NCBI GenBank assembly: GCA_037127255.1
Contig: JBANSL010000013.1
Location: 67,848,188 to 67,912,187 of the forward strand
Length of the DNA: 64,000 nt
Direction of reading: 5' to 3'
Source: Persicaria tinctoria
Taxonomy: Eukaryota > Streptophyta > Magnoliopsida > Caryophyllales > Polygonaceae
The notes beneath the pieces are model-generated. The model did not search any database. It worked only from the letters and a program-made list of their open reading frames with translations, and was not told where the DNA came from. Below, in pieces: positions 44,736 to 54,339 of this stretch (positions are counted from its first letter, which is position 1; each line of letters opens with the position of its first letter). Made by a program: the position numbers and the translations under genes.

Positions 44736-46661
44736 TGTTGTAAGGAGGAAATCGAGTATGCAAAATCAAATATAGATAAATCATAGCAAACCAGATTCCG
44801 TCCCTTGCAAATAATTACAAGACCTCCTCCTGATGTAGCAGCGGGAAGTCAGGATCGATCCACGAGGAAGCGTGTCAGCGGATCCTAGGTAGCGGAGAAA
44901 TCTCACGGACAGAAGTCGACAACAGAGTCCTGGATCTCAACTAGGGTAGTCAACAGAAGATCGGACAGTCGAACACAGCGCAGCAGCAAGCACAGGGTGT
45001 AGTCGATATCGACCAGATGGTACTCGATATCGAGTAGGCTTCGTCGATGTCGAGTTGGGCTTGTCTTGTCGAGTACCTGCACACAGAAGCTACAACGATG
45101 CTAGATCGAGAATCAGTAACTCGAGATCGACCAGGCTCGGTCGAGATCGAGTAGACAAAGAATAAAACGAAACACAAGAAATAAAGTAAAGGGAAACGCT
45201 TTCGAACTAAACTTTATGTAAAAGACTTCCAAGATTGTGGTTTGCAACAACGATAACCAAGCATGCATAAGGCAGAGATAAACAGATAATCATGTGAATT
45301 GCATCAAAGGACAAGCTTTCGCTTTTTCCAACAATTAGACAACTCTTTCAAGAAACCCTAATTGTCTCTACCGATTTTATGTTTACAATCCAAGTTGTTA
45401 GCATGGATCTCCATTAGATGGGCAATAAACACATAAACAAGTAGGAAAATGCTCAAAACATGATAAAGGTCGGATCTTTACCTCAAATATGCATGGCTAT
45501 CGTTGGGCTCGCCCCAACCCTAGAAGTGGGTGGACTACTCGCGCTTCATCGCAAACTCAGACATCATTGATTGAAAGAAAACAACTTGCATTGAACTAAA
45601 TTCAAAAGACTTTACAATCCCGGTGATCTAACTCTCGTTAAACGCCAAAACCCTAAAACCTTCGAACTCCTAAACTGTCTCTGTGAACTACTTCTCTTGC
45701 TCTGAAATTGAATTATTAAAACTCAGCCCCATGGGCTTTATTTATAGCTCTCTAATCCTAGCTAATCAAGGATAGAAATCTCTATCTAAATCTAAAACTA
45801 TATCTAAAACTTTAAAGATAAATAAAAGCAACAAGGAAATTAAATCCAAAATAGGATAATATATCTAAAGTCTTCCATGGATAGATCTTCTTCTCTTCAT
45901 GATGTATTTGGATAGAATCGTCAATCTTCGCGCCCAAGCAATCCCAAGTCGAGTAGAATTGGTCAAACCGAGTAACGCGGCTCTGGAGGTCTACTCGATC
46001 TCGACAAAGGTCTAGTCGATCTCGAGTAGGATTGTGGTCGACTGGCTTGGCTCGTCGTCTCGACTAGCTGGTCCTCGACAGACTCGAAAATGGCTCCTGG
46101 CGCTCGTCGATCTCAAGGACCCCTAGTCGACATCGAGTAGGAATGGGTCATCGACCAGGTCTTCTCGGGTGGCTCTGCTCGACAAGCTCGGATCTGGACT
46201 CCGGGCTCGTCGATCTCGACTAACTCTTGTCGAGGTCGAGTAGGGTGTTCGGCTTCCTGGTCAGGTCGGGTAGCTTCTTCTCGACTCTGGGTGGGTGTTC
46301 AGAGTCTTGTCGACATCGAGTAGATCCTACTCGATCTCGAGGACGGTGCGGAGTCGGATTCTTCGTCTTCAGCTTCTCGATTCAGGCTCCTCGATGCTGG
46401 CAGGTGCCTAGGCGTGTCTTGTCGATATCGACTAGGTTTAGTCGATGTCGAGTGGCTTTGTGCTCTGGTTCTCGCTTCTTGGTTTTCTCTCGAAATGGTT
46501 CCATATTGTGCGATATTAAACAGAAACTTATGTAGATCTCCATTTTTGACAAATAAGCATATACTACATAAATTCGACATATTCCCAACCAGAAATATGC
46601 AAAATGTAAAGAATATGGAACTAAAATATGCATAAAGATATGGCTAATTAGGCTCACAACA
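44736..46661 (-). repeat. 5' LTR of gypsy element
   Basis: 1,926 bp, the same length as the 3' LTR. The palindrome sites are at the same offsets (for example 45003, 45024, 45044, 45121, 45141, 45995, 46016). The site at 46107 has decayed (TCGATCTCAA) while its partner in the other LTR is intact, and the reverse holds for 45024 versus 38408. Both changes are CpG-type transitions, as expected for methylated DNA. Confidence 0.97.
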
Positions 46662-46666
46662 TCTTA
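46662..46666. repeat. Target-site duplication TCTTA, right of gypsy element
   Basis: Exact partner of 38115-38119. Removing the gypsy element and one copy rejoins the copia gag frame. Confidence 0.97.
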
Positions 46667-46890
46667 CTCATTACCTGCCGAGCTACCTCATTAGAAAGAC
46701 GTATCATAATCTCACTGTGTACTATAAGGTCCAACTCCTTCTTTTTTTCATCTTCAACAGTAGCAGGATATACTGCATTGATAGGTAACCAACATTTCTC
46801 CTTAATGAGAACTGCTTTCATTTTCAACTGCCACATTGCAAAGTCAGAGATCCCATCATAGGGCTTGATTCTAACAGAGGACTCAGCCAT
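46667..46890 (-). pseudogene. Second copia element, gag N-terminus
   Basis: The start of the copia gag: ATG at 46890, then MAESSVRIKPYDGISDFAMW with the conserved GxxDFAxWxxKM pattern of copia gag (UBN2) proteins, and IMIRLSNEVARQVMSK. It reaches the TCTTA target and is then cut by the gypsy LTR. The protein continues at 38119. As it stands the ORF would end within the LTR. Confidence 0.92.
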
Positions 46891-47362
46891 GGTTTATCCT
46901 GACAACAAAAGGCAAGAAAAAAAAAACAACTTAGCTTTTAGAATAACTAAGAAGACCTTAGCTAAAGCAAGCAAAACAACTGCAGAGAATAACTCAGCAC
47001 ACAAACGATCTCATAAGATTACTCAAGAGCTTACAGATCTTCAAGAAACCCTAGATCCAAACAGTTAAGTCCAGATCTGAAAGTTTCGAGACCAAAAAAC
47101 TCAAGAATAATCAAGATCTGACGATTCCAAACACAGAATAACAAACAGAAAAGCTATAAGTGCAGAAACCCTAAAGCATGCAAGACACACAAGATTTCAC
47201 ACAACAAGAACAGGATCTGATGCGTCGTACAGGGGGAATGGCACCAGGCGATACACCCTATCTAGGCCCACCCGCTTCCTGCACCAATTTCCGTTCCCTG
47301 AGATCTATAAAGATTCAGAGAGTTTGGAAAGCGGACACTCAAGCTCTAGCATCAAAACACAT
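46891..47362 (-). other. Untranslated leader of second copia element
   Basis: About 470 bp between the primer-binding site and the gag start, purine/AC-rich without ORFs of interest. This is the normal place of the packaging and leader region. Confidence 0.75.
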
Positions 47363-47375
47363 GCTCTGATACCAA
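47363..47375 (-). promoter_or_regulatory. Primer-binding site, initiator Met-tRNA
   Basis: TTGGTATCAGAGC on the minus strand, two bases from the LTR terminus (CTGCTATATCA). Confidence 0.95.
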
Positions 47376-47377
47376 TT

Positions 47378-47766
47378 TGATATAGCAGAAGTTCGATAAT
47401 CGCAAGTTGGAGAAACAGATAAGCGGAAGCGAAGAGAAACTCAAAGCAAGAACACAACAGTTTTACGAGGTTCGGTCAAATGACCTACGTCCTCGGGGCC
47501 TCCAGATCGGGCCTAAATCCACTAACTCAAGTGTTCACAGGCTTATAGAGAAACAACAAACAAAGATAAACACGAAGAACATGCAAACACAAGAAACCAC
47601 AAAAGGCTTGAAGAAACGAGAGCAAGACGAAGAAGATCTTCGTCGAAGGTAGATCTGCAGAGGAGCGGCAGATCGGCCACCAGAGAACAACACCGGAGAA
47701 GACCACCGGAACCAGGAAGAAGCGACGCTTCCGGAAAGGGATGCGGCGGCGCTAGGGTTTCCTGGA

Positions 47767-47830
<64 letters not shown>

Positions 47831-48136
47831 GGAACTTACCAAACGGCGGAGCAGCTTCAACAGTGACAAGCAGATAGGAGGTAAGGGGTATATATAGGCG
47901 AGCTCTTAAGAAACCCTAGAATCCGAGCTCAACTCCCACAAAGGAAGGTTGGGCTGGGTTGGGCTCAACAGGTTTGGGCGGCCCAGTTCGATTTGGCAGC
48001 CCAAAGGCTAACTCCCAAGCCCGAACCTAACCTAAGCCCAATTCCACCTTTCTATCACAACCCATATATATATAACCATACAATATTACATGTAAATAAC
48101 ATACAAAACCTAAGTGCTTAATGAAATATTTCTACA
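47378..48136 (-). repeat. 5' LTR of second copia element
   Basis: 759 bp, TG...CA, followed by the ATGTT target duplication. It contains a CT microsatellite of about 56 bp (47771-47826), longer than in the other LTR. A TATATATAGG box near 47888 lies on the opposite strand to transcription and so is probably incidental. Confidence 0.94.
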
Positions 48137-48141
48137 ATGTT

Positions 48142-50863
48142 GAATTCGGATAAGATATCAATAGGATTTCTACTCTTACCTGAATCAAATTTTAAGGCTG
48201 GATGTATTTTAAGGCTGGATGTAGGTGGAGACTTGTAAATGTAATTAGGTTTTTTGGAGATGAAAGCAACACTGATTTTTATTTTTTTCCATTTAGAAAC
48301 AAAAAGGAAATTCCCTGCAGGTTTTTTCCCCTTTTGTATGAGAAAATGTCTCCTTTCGGTGAAAGCTACTTGTGGTTTGTCGAGTTGTGTGTGTGAATTG
48401 TGATTGTGTTGTTTCTTGGTAGCCCTTGGACCTCTACGTCAGCCTCTAGCCCTTTAGCCCCTCTAACCTTTAATTTTCTTATTGAAGATCATTTTTAAGA
48501 AAGTAGGGTCAAAAGGCATATATAACCCCCCTTATTTGAGATGCTTAGATTCCCATCTGAATATTCCTCGCTGTCATATGTACATAATGTACTATCGTGT
48601 GTATGCTACCCAACTCATCCAAAAAAAATCAGTTTTCACTTCACCATCACCTCACCGAGCACCTCCGGATCCTCCCTTTTCATTTACATCTCTTCTCTCC
48701 ATTACCTCTCCTTGCCATGCTACCCACCTGTGAGTTAACTCCTTGCATTATTAGGGATGCATATTCTTAAATATGAAAAGTCCTTATGTCTTGTCAGGGT
48801 TCAAGGTTTGGGTGGATCTTATGTGGGAACTGATGAATAATCCTGTACGAATGAACACAAGAATCCTTGCAAGAGAAGCCTAGCCTTCCTATAAACAATA
48901 AAACTTCTCATATGAATCTTATGCGTTAACTCACAGGTGGGTCTGTTATTTTTCTTATTGCAGCTGGTTAGATGAATTTTTAATCCATTGATCATCCATC
49001 CAAAATTGAACTGATGAAGAGGATAAGAAACTTCCAGCGGCTGGTCTTGTAGAAGTTCCAAGATGCCTCTTTTCCCTACTGCATCAAATCAAGGAAAAAG
49101 TTCAGGTGAGTAACATACCATTGCCTCTGAATAGAACATCTAGATTCAGACCCGCTTTTTTTCCCACTTTTGGTTTTGTCTGCTTTTTTTTTGGATTTTG
49201 TCTGCTTTTTTTCCCACTTTTTTTACTTCTAAAATTCTTCCGTCATAGTTTTGAATTTCAGACCCGCTTTGTTAGCATCTAGCGATCGGGAAGCATGGTT
49301 CGGACTCAACTCCGACATCTCAGGTGAACATCTTCCACCTTTGTTGTTGTCTTTGTCTCGATCTTGGTCTTTGCTATCCATATCTTTGGGCGATTGTTTT
49401 ATTATGCTTTTACAATTTTTGGATCGTAATTTCATATCTCATTCCTGATTTTGGCTTTTGATTCTATTGTAGGTATTAATTCATATCCATCCAATTCCTG
49501 CTTAATTAATAATTTAATAGTTCATAGTGTAGATTTAATCGAAGGATTCTGGCCTCTCTTTCTTCTTCTTTCTTGTCATACGCTTCTGATTTGGGTTTTC
49601 ATTTTGGACTCGGTGATTCAGTGTTGCTCGTAAAGATTGGGTCTATGGTAGTGGGTGACCCCCCCTTATGCCAGGAAAAAACATGTCCAGGTAAAGCTCC
49701 TAACTTACTCCAAAATGTGCTATTCGGCTTTTTTGGGGAATTTTGAATCGGGTCGTCCGAGGATTGATTTGAACAAATATATAGTAATGGATTAGGAATT
49801 TCTGCTAGGAGTAACTTGTATGGTCAAGAGTTATTGGAAGCAAGATTAGTTTTTTCAACAACCAATTTGAACTTATTGTATAATGGGATTGATGTGCTTA
49901 TTGCCCAGGTTCGTCAAACATAGAATTCAAGTTTATGTCTTTTGGTAGGCCCTAACTTTAAAATAATTATTTGGGGCAACCCTTTGATGTCAATGTACTC
50001 TTATAGATTGTGAATATATGATCAAATGCAATTTAGATTATAGAGAGTTTTATAAAAGTGAGTTATATAGGATGGTTATTTTGTAAATCACACAAAACCC
50101 CCAAAAAAACCGAGAACGGTGGCCATTATTTCATATAGTATGGTTGTTTTTTGATATTGTCCAACTTATATGAAAACTCTGAATCTCTTTTTAGCTTGCT
50201 ATTTTATAAACAGCCTAGAAATTTTATGCATGTTCGAACTCAATATTAAAGCTTTTCTAAGAACGCATCTTCTTTTCTATGAGTTATTTGGCAAAGATTG
50301 CCCTCTTCTTTTGTCATTATTATATCATGATTTATGTAACGATTCACTAAGATGATGAACTTGTTAATAGTTAGTTACCCTTTTATAGAACTCTCTCTTT
50401 GAAATGTGCTAATGTAATCAGTAATCACAATACTATCTACAGGTTTTGTTATTTTGTTAATTTCTAATTATGGATCGGAAGTCACTCAAACTAGCTAGAT
50501 GAGTGTGAGTATAATGATCTCCTTGTTCTTAAATTTTAATTTTGGTTGTGCTTTGTATTGTATATGACCATAATTTATATTGCTTTTATTGAGTTAATAA
50601 ATGCAATTCGATTTCCTCTAGCCTCACCTTAGTTGAGAATATAGATAGCTTATGCCATTTTCACAAATATTTGGGCAGCTTGATTTCTTTGGGTGAGATG
50701 CTCCCAAGGTATAAGTTAGTTGGGCAGCTTGATTTCTTTATGTGTGCCATTTTCACAAATATTTGGCTAGCTTGATTTAGTATAGTTGATACATTATATC
50801 TTTGACCTGCAATATGGAAAATTTCTCTAGGTATAAGTTGATGCTACAATTTACAGTAGAAAT
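48142..50863 (+). other. Intergenic with two exon-like islands
   Basis: Mostly AT-rich non-coding DNA. Two short stretches look like host exons. At about 49018-49105 an open frame encodes LPAAGLVEVPRCLFSLLHQI and ends CAG-GTGAGT, a consensus donor. At 49262-49323, after a TTGAATTTCAG acceptor, a frame encodes RPALLASSDREAWFGLNSDI and ends CAG-GTGAAC. I do not recognise the protein. No start, stop or further exons were found, so this is either part of an unrecognised gene or another captured fragment. The rest of the interval shows nothing. Confidence 0.35.
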
Positions 50864-50875
50864 AAACAGAAAATT

Positions 50876-51150
50876 GCCCCGGGGCATAACTCACTGGTTG
50901 AAAGGTCACCCTACGCTGGGCCTAGAAGCTTCGGGTGGGAGGTTCGATTCCCAGGAGGAGCATTATTTGTTTCTCTTGTGGAGTGGGCCTCCTGGAGCCA
51001 AAGGGTATAAAGGGGGGTGGTTGGACCATTGGTGAGGCACATCCCGCGGTTTACCTCCCCAAGTCGATGAGGGGCCGGAGACTTGGGGTCAAGGACTAGT
51101 CTAAGTGTAAGCTTGGGATACCTTGATATAAAAAAAAAAAAAAAAAAAAA
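50876..51150 (+). mobile_element. tRNA-derived SINE
   Basis: A polymerase III type promoter is visible: box A in GGCATAACTCACTGGTTGAA and box B in GGGAGGTTCGATTCCCAGGA about 50 bp on. The body is about 255 bp and ends in a pure poly-A run of about 22. The target-site duplication AACAGAAAATT lies at 50865-50875 and again just after the poly-A (51151-51161). It is non-coding and depends on LINE RT. Confidence 0.93.
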
Positions 51151-51317
51151 AACAGAAAATTAATCTGTAACTTAAGCTGCAGCAGAAAATGGTTATGCCT
51201 TTTAAGCGACTGAAATGCATAATAAAATAAAATTCATCCTAAACCCCAGATTGAATCCTAAATTATAGCCTAAACATCCAAAGTAAAACCTCTAGCAAAA
51301 AAAAAAAAAAATATACA

Positions 51318-51430
51318 CACTATGCCAGATTGCACCTCAGGCGACGGACCTTCGATCTTCCGTCGCCTGAGTTCATTTCTGGCGACGAACTTTTAAGGGT
51401 TCGTCGCCTGAGTTCACTGCTGGGTTTGAT
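51318..51430 (+). mobile_element. CACTA-like transposon end (candidate)
   Basis: Starts CACTATGCCAG and is followed by paired inverted words: TCAGGCGACGGA with TCCGTCGCCTGA (51337-51370), and GGCGACGAAC with a TTCGTCGCC partner (51381-51410). Hairpin-rich subterminal regions directly inside CACTA termini are typical of En/Spm elements. No matching TAGTG terminus was found in the window, so the element is truncated or this is a solo end. Confidence 0.45.
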
Positions 51431-51661
51431 TTCGGTACCATCAATTTAATTTTCTCTTTACAAATTTCAATTTTATGAAAAGAAAAAAATTAATTAGGCT
51501 AGGGTGGGTCATAGGAGGGGTAATCTTTATCACACACCCATTTTTTAATGGTTAGGATTTTTTGAACTTCACCCTACAATACTTGAGGGGAGCCAAATCC
51601 CAATTTGCTAAAAACACGTGCAGTTTGAATTCAACTACATCAATATGAAACCCACTTGTAC

Positions 51662-51713
51662 CAGAACTCGCCAGAAAGAGGTCGCTGGCGCGACCTCTTT
51701 CTGGCGAGTTCTG
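51662..51713. repeat. 52-bp near-perfect palindrome
   Basis: Arms of about 23 bp (CAGAACTCGCCAGAAAGAGG outward of a CTGGCG-containing centre) are exactly complementary. The central 20-mer GAGGTCGCTGGCGCGACCTC recurs at 51764-51783 inside the adjoining Helitron's 5' region. It is non-coding. Confidence 0.93.
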
Positions 51714-51742
51714 TGCTCCAATTTGGATCCTATGACCATCTA

Positions 51743-52134
51743 TCTATATAAAATACTAAAACAGAGGTCGCTGGCGCGACCTCGCGGGCACGATAATATG
51801 ATTAAAACATAATATAAATTATATATTTAATTATTTTTACTACATAGATTTATCACTTTACCCTTTATCATACATGGTATTATGATGAATATTTATCTTT
51901 TTTTTTAAGTTGTTACGAAGTAATTTATTTATACTTGCTAACCATATATTGATTTTAAATGAAAAAGAAGGTTAGTTTAGTTTATGATTAATTGAAAACT
52001 TCCAGAATAAAGATTCATTGAAATAATGTTAATCTTTATAATTTAATAAAAATTAATAGTTTAAAAATAAAGTAAGGAAGTAATAAAATATAAATTTTTA
52101 AGAAACCGCGCAAAGTCGTGGCCCACGATACTAG
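51743..52134 (+). mobile_element. Short non-autonomous Helitron (392 bp)
   Basis: The 5' end is TCTATATAAAATACTAAAAC, preceded by A. The 3' end is a TCGTG-GCC-CACGA hairpin, then ATA and CTAG, followed by T. These are the plant Helitron termini and its A/T insertion context, with no target duplication. The interior is AT-rich and non-coding. The 5' subterminal part has the palindrome GAGGTCGCTGGCGCGACCTC. Confidence 0.8.
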
Positions 52135-53174
52135 TGTACTTATATATCAATACCTTCGGTCCTTCGGTATATATCTTGAGGTAATCATCCCCCTATATCT
52201 TAAAGCTGAATACTTTCAATTCAAACCCTCTCAGACTATCCACGTACACGTAGAGGCTTGTCTGATTTTCTTTTCATTTCTTTTCTTTTTTTTTTCCCTT
52301 CTTTTCTTCTTTCTTCTGGAAAACTGAATCCGCCCCTCTCTCCCACCATCTCCCAAATTCACCAGAAAGTAGGAAGGCGGGTACGGGGATGCGAGCGGCG
52401 AGTCGCTCTTCGAGGACCACCCCATCTACGGTCTACCTTCGTCCCAATAGAAAGACGGCGATGGCGCAGCAGATCTTCTGCGAGTGGTGCGGTGGACAAG
52501 AAGAAACGTTGGCGCGGCGGCGGACTCGCCATCTTCGACTCGCCCGACCCGGCTTCTTCGTCCTTCGCTTGCACGTTCTTCTGTTTGAATCTTCACAAAG
52601 CTCTCCATCCAATTATTTAACCGCTTTCAGTCGGTCGAAACACAAAGACATCTTCTTTGCTCTTGATTATAGATGGTGACGATGGAATTCCTGGTTATAG
52701 GCAATCAAGAGTTTTGAGTTCGATTGATTCCAGGTTTGTTCCTTTTCAGCCTTGCTAATTAGGGTTTGAATTGGCTTTTCCATGGCTTGATTTTAGGATT
52801 TTCTTAGTCTTTATCTAGGTGTTGGGAGTGATTAAATTTTTCAAGAAGTAGAACCCTAATTTTCCAAAACCAAACCTTACTTGGAATCTAATTATGTACG
52901 CCTTTGCTTCGATTTTATGCATTACATTGCTATTGGCGATTTCAAACGTTATACTGTATGACCTGATTGATGTTTTAGGTTTGATCTTCAAATATATTAT
53001 TTATCCTTCTTCGATCTCTCATCTCAAGACTGTCGACGTTGGCGAGTGTGGCGAGTTCAAAGGTTCTCTGTCTCTCTCATCTCAAGACATGAAGGTATTT
53101 TGAAAATTGTACAAGACCTTATTTCTAGATATCAAATTTATTCCTTGAGCTTGGCAAATGGGTGATGATTTGTT
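52135..53174. other. GC-rich island then AT-rich DNA; no gene assigned
   Basis: A locally GC-rich block (52330-52620) has open frames on both strands. The plus-strand frame includes MAQQIFCEWCGGQEETLARR and could be a gene 5' end preceding an intron, since AG-GTTTGT follows near 52733. No domain was recognised. 52740-53170 is AT-rich with fragments of open frame only. It may be an upstream part of the methyltransferase pseudogene or an unrelated fragment. Confidence 0.3.
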
Positions 53175-53770
53175 ACATAGAGAAATACATTCAGAAATGT
53201 CATGGATATGAACTCAAATTTGGGTGATGATTGTTGCTCCAGTTAGCGCATCTTCTAGGTTGAAGATCACTTATGCTGCACCCTTTTATAATGTCATCTT
53301 GTGTGGCTAGGCTACAAGTTACAATCCAAGACTATTAATGCCAGGACATACACTTTTGTGTCATGCATCTGCTGAGTATGCAAAAGTTCTACCAGTCAGC
53401 TTATGTTTGTAGGAGATATTGTTGAAGTTTTATTCCCGAGCTGAAAATGTGTTTTGCTACATTTTTTCTTACAGGTGTGAATCCTTTTCTACATATCCAC
53501 GTGCTTATGATCTACTTCATGATTGGGTGTTGTTTTCGAAAATTGAACAGCACAGCTGCAGCATAGAGGATCTTTTAATTGAAATGGATCGAATGTTACA
53601 TCCACAGGGATTTGTTATCATAAGAGATATGCCGTCAGCCATCAAGTATGTCAAGAAATACTTGGCATGCTTGCTGTGGAATGACTGAGTTGTAGAGATC
53701 AACCCAAAGGTTGATTCTCTTTCGACCACTGAGGAAAGAGTTCAAAAAGGTAACTCCGGCAGGATGGGGT
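53175..53770 (+). pseudogene. DUF248 (PMT-type) putative methyltransferase pseudogene, C-terminal exons
   Basis: Plant PMT proteins are Golgi-located putative SAM-dependent methyltransferases of the QUA2/QUA3 type. About 53193-53237 encodes FRNVMDMNSNLG, a conserved SAM-binding block. After a gap and frameshift comes VAPVSASSRLKITY (about 53234-53275). An intron ends TTCTTACAG at 53476, and the next exon encodes CESFSTYPRAYDLLHDW and IEDLLIEMDRMLHPQGFVII. A TGA at 53686-53688 stands where the family has Trp, then VVEINPKVDSLSTTEERVQK continues in frame. The N-terminal two thirds are absent. With a deletion, a shift and a stop it is a pseudogene. Confidence 0.85.
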
Positions 53771-53881
53771 TGCCATAAGCTGATTGGAACTTCAAAAAGG
53801 TAACTCAATGATTTTAGCTTTGCATTTTTATGTGGAAAGATCGTAGAGAAAAGTTTCCTTTTTATCTCAATGGACCGCGAT

Positions 53882-54329
53882 TAGACCCGTCAAACGGGTC
53901 ATTCGGGTCGGGTTCGGGTCGGGTCACTTCGGGTCTCGGGTAAAACGGGTTCCGGGTAAAACGGGTCCCGGGTATTTCCGGGTTGACTACAACCCGGGTT
54001 TGACCGGGTTTCGGGTCATTTCGGGTCGATTTCGGTTTTGTCATTTTTTTCCTTTTTAAATTAAAAAAATCATGATTTGATAATTTTGCAATAAATTTTA
54101 ATTATATATAAATAAAATTAATTATATTTAATTAAAAATTAACCGGGTCAACCGGGTAGAATCGGGTCAAAATTACCGGGTCAATCGGGTCACCGGGTCG
54201 AAACCCAGATGACCCGGAAAATTTTCGGTTTTTCGGGTTCGGGTCGAAAAAAATTTCCGGGTTCGGGTCGAAAATTTTCCGGGCGGTCGGGTCGGGTCGA
54301 CCGGGTCGGGTTGTGTTTTGATAGGTCTA
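53882..54329. mobile_element. Non-autonomous hAT element (448 bp), GGGTC-rich
   Basis: Inverted ends TAGACCCGTCAAA and TAGACCTATCAAA (11 of 13 identical), flanked by 8-bp duplications ACCGCGAT (53874-53881) and ACCACGAT (54330-54337) with one mismatch. Both subterminal regions are made of GGGTCGGG and CCGGGT words with G-runs on the plus strand, around a short AT-rich middle. Non-coding. It is related to the copy near 63.2 kb. Confidence 0.9.
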
Positions 54330-54339
54330 ACCACGATGA

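Larger units (their letters stand above)
38120..46661 (-). mobile_element. Non-autonomous Ty3/gypsy element (gag-protease only), nested in copia
   Basis: An 8,542-bp minus-strand element with two LTRs of exactly 1,926 bp (38120-40045, 44736-46661), ends TGTTGTAAGG...CACAACA, an exact TCTTA duplication, and an 18-base primer-binding site for Asp-type tRNA. The 4.69-kb interior codes only gag and an aspartic protease; no RT, RNase H or integrase motifs were found. It therefore needs a partner element in trans. The most striking feature is 41 exact copies of TCGANNTCGA throughout LTRs, spacers and coding sequence, usually in pairs 20-22 bp apart. Confidence 0.95.
33337..48136 (-). mobile_element. 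Second Ty1/copia element (Tnt1-like), split by a gypsy insertion
   Basis: A minus-strand element of about 6.25 kb once the nested gypsy element is removed. Evidence: exact 5-bp target duplication ATGTT (33332-33336 and 48137-48141), LTRs of 741 and 759 bp with TG...CA ends, a TTGGTATCAGAGC primer site, and gag-protease-integrase-RT-RNase H order. The gag is interrupted by the gypsy element at the TCTTA target. Several stops and frameshifts affect integrase. It has none of the palindrome enrichment of the two other LTR elements that I could see. Confidence 0.95.

Noticed and set aside
38120..46661. CRISPR-like array from regularly spaced short repeats
   Set aside because: The repeats are 10-bp palindromes in a plant gypsy element with spacers of about 10 bp, in coding and LTR sequence. 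There are no cas genes and the genome is eukaryotic.
50876..51000. tRNA gene from A-box and B-box
   Set aside because: No cloverleaf closes. The poly-A tail and target duplication show a SINE.
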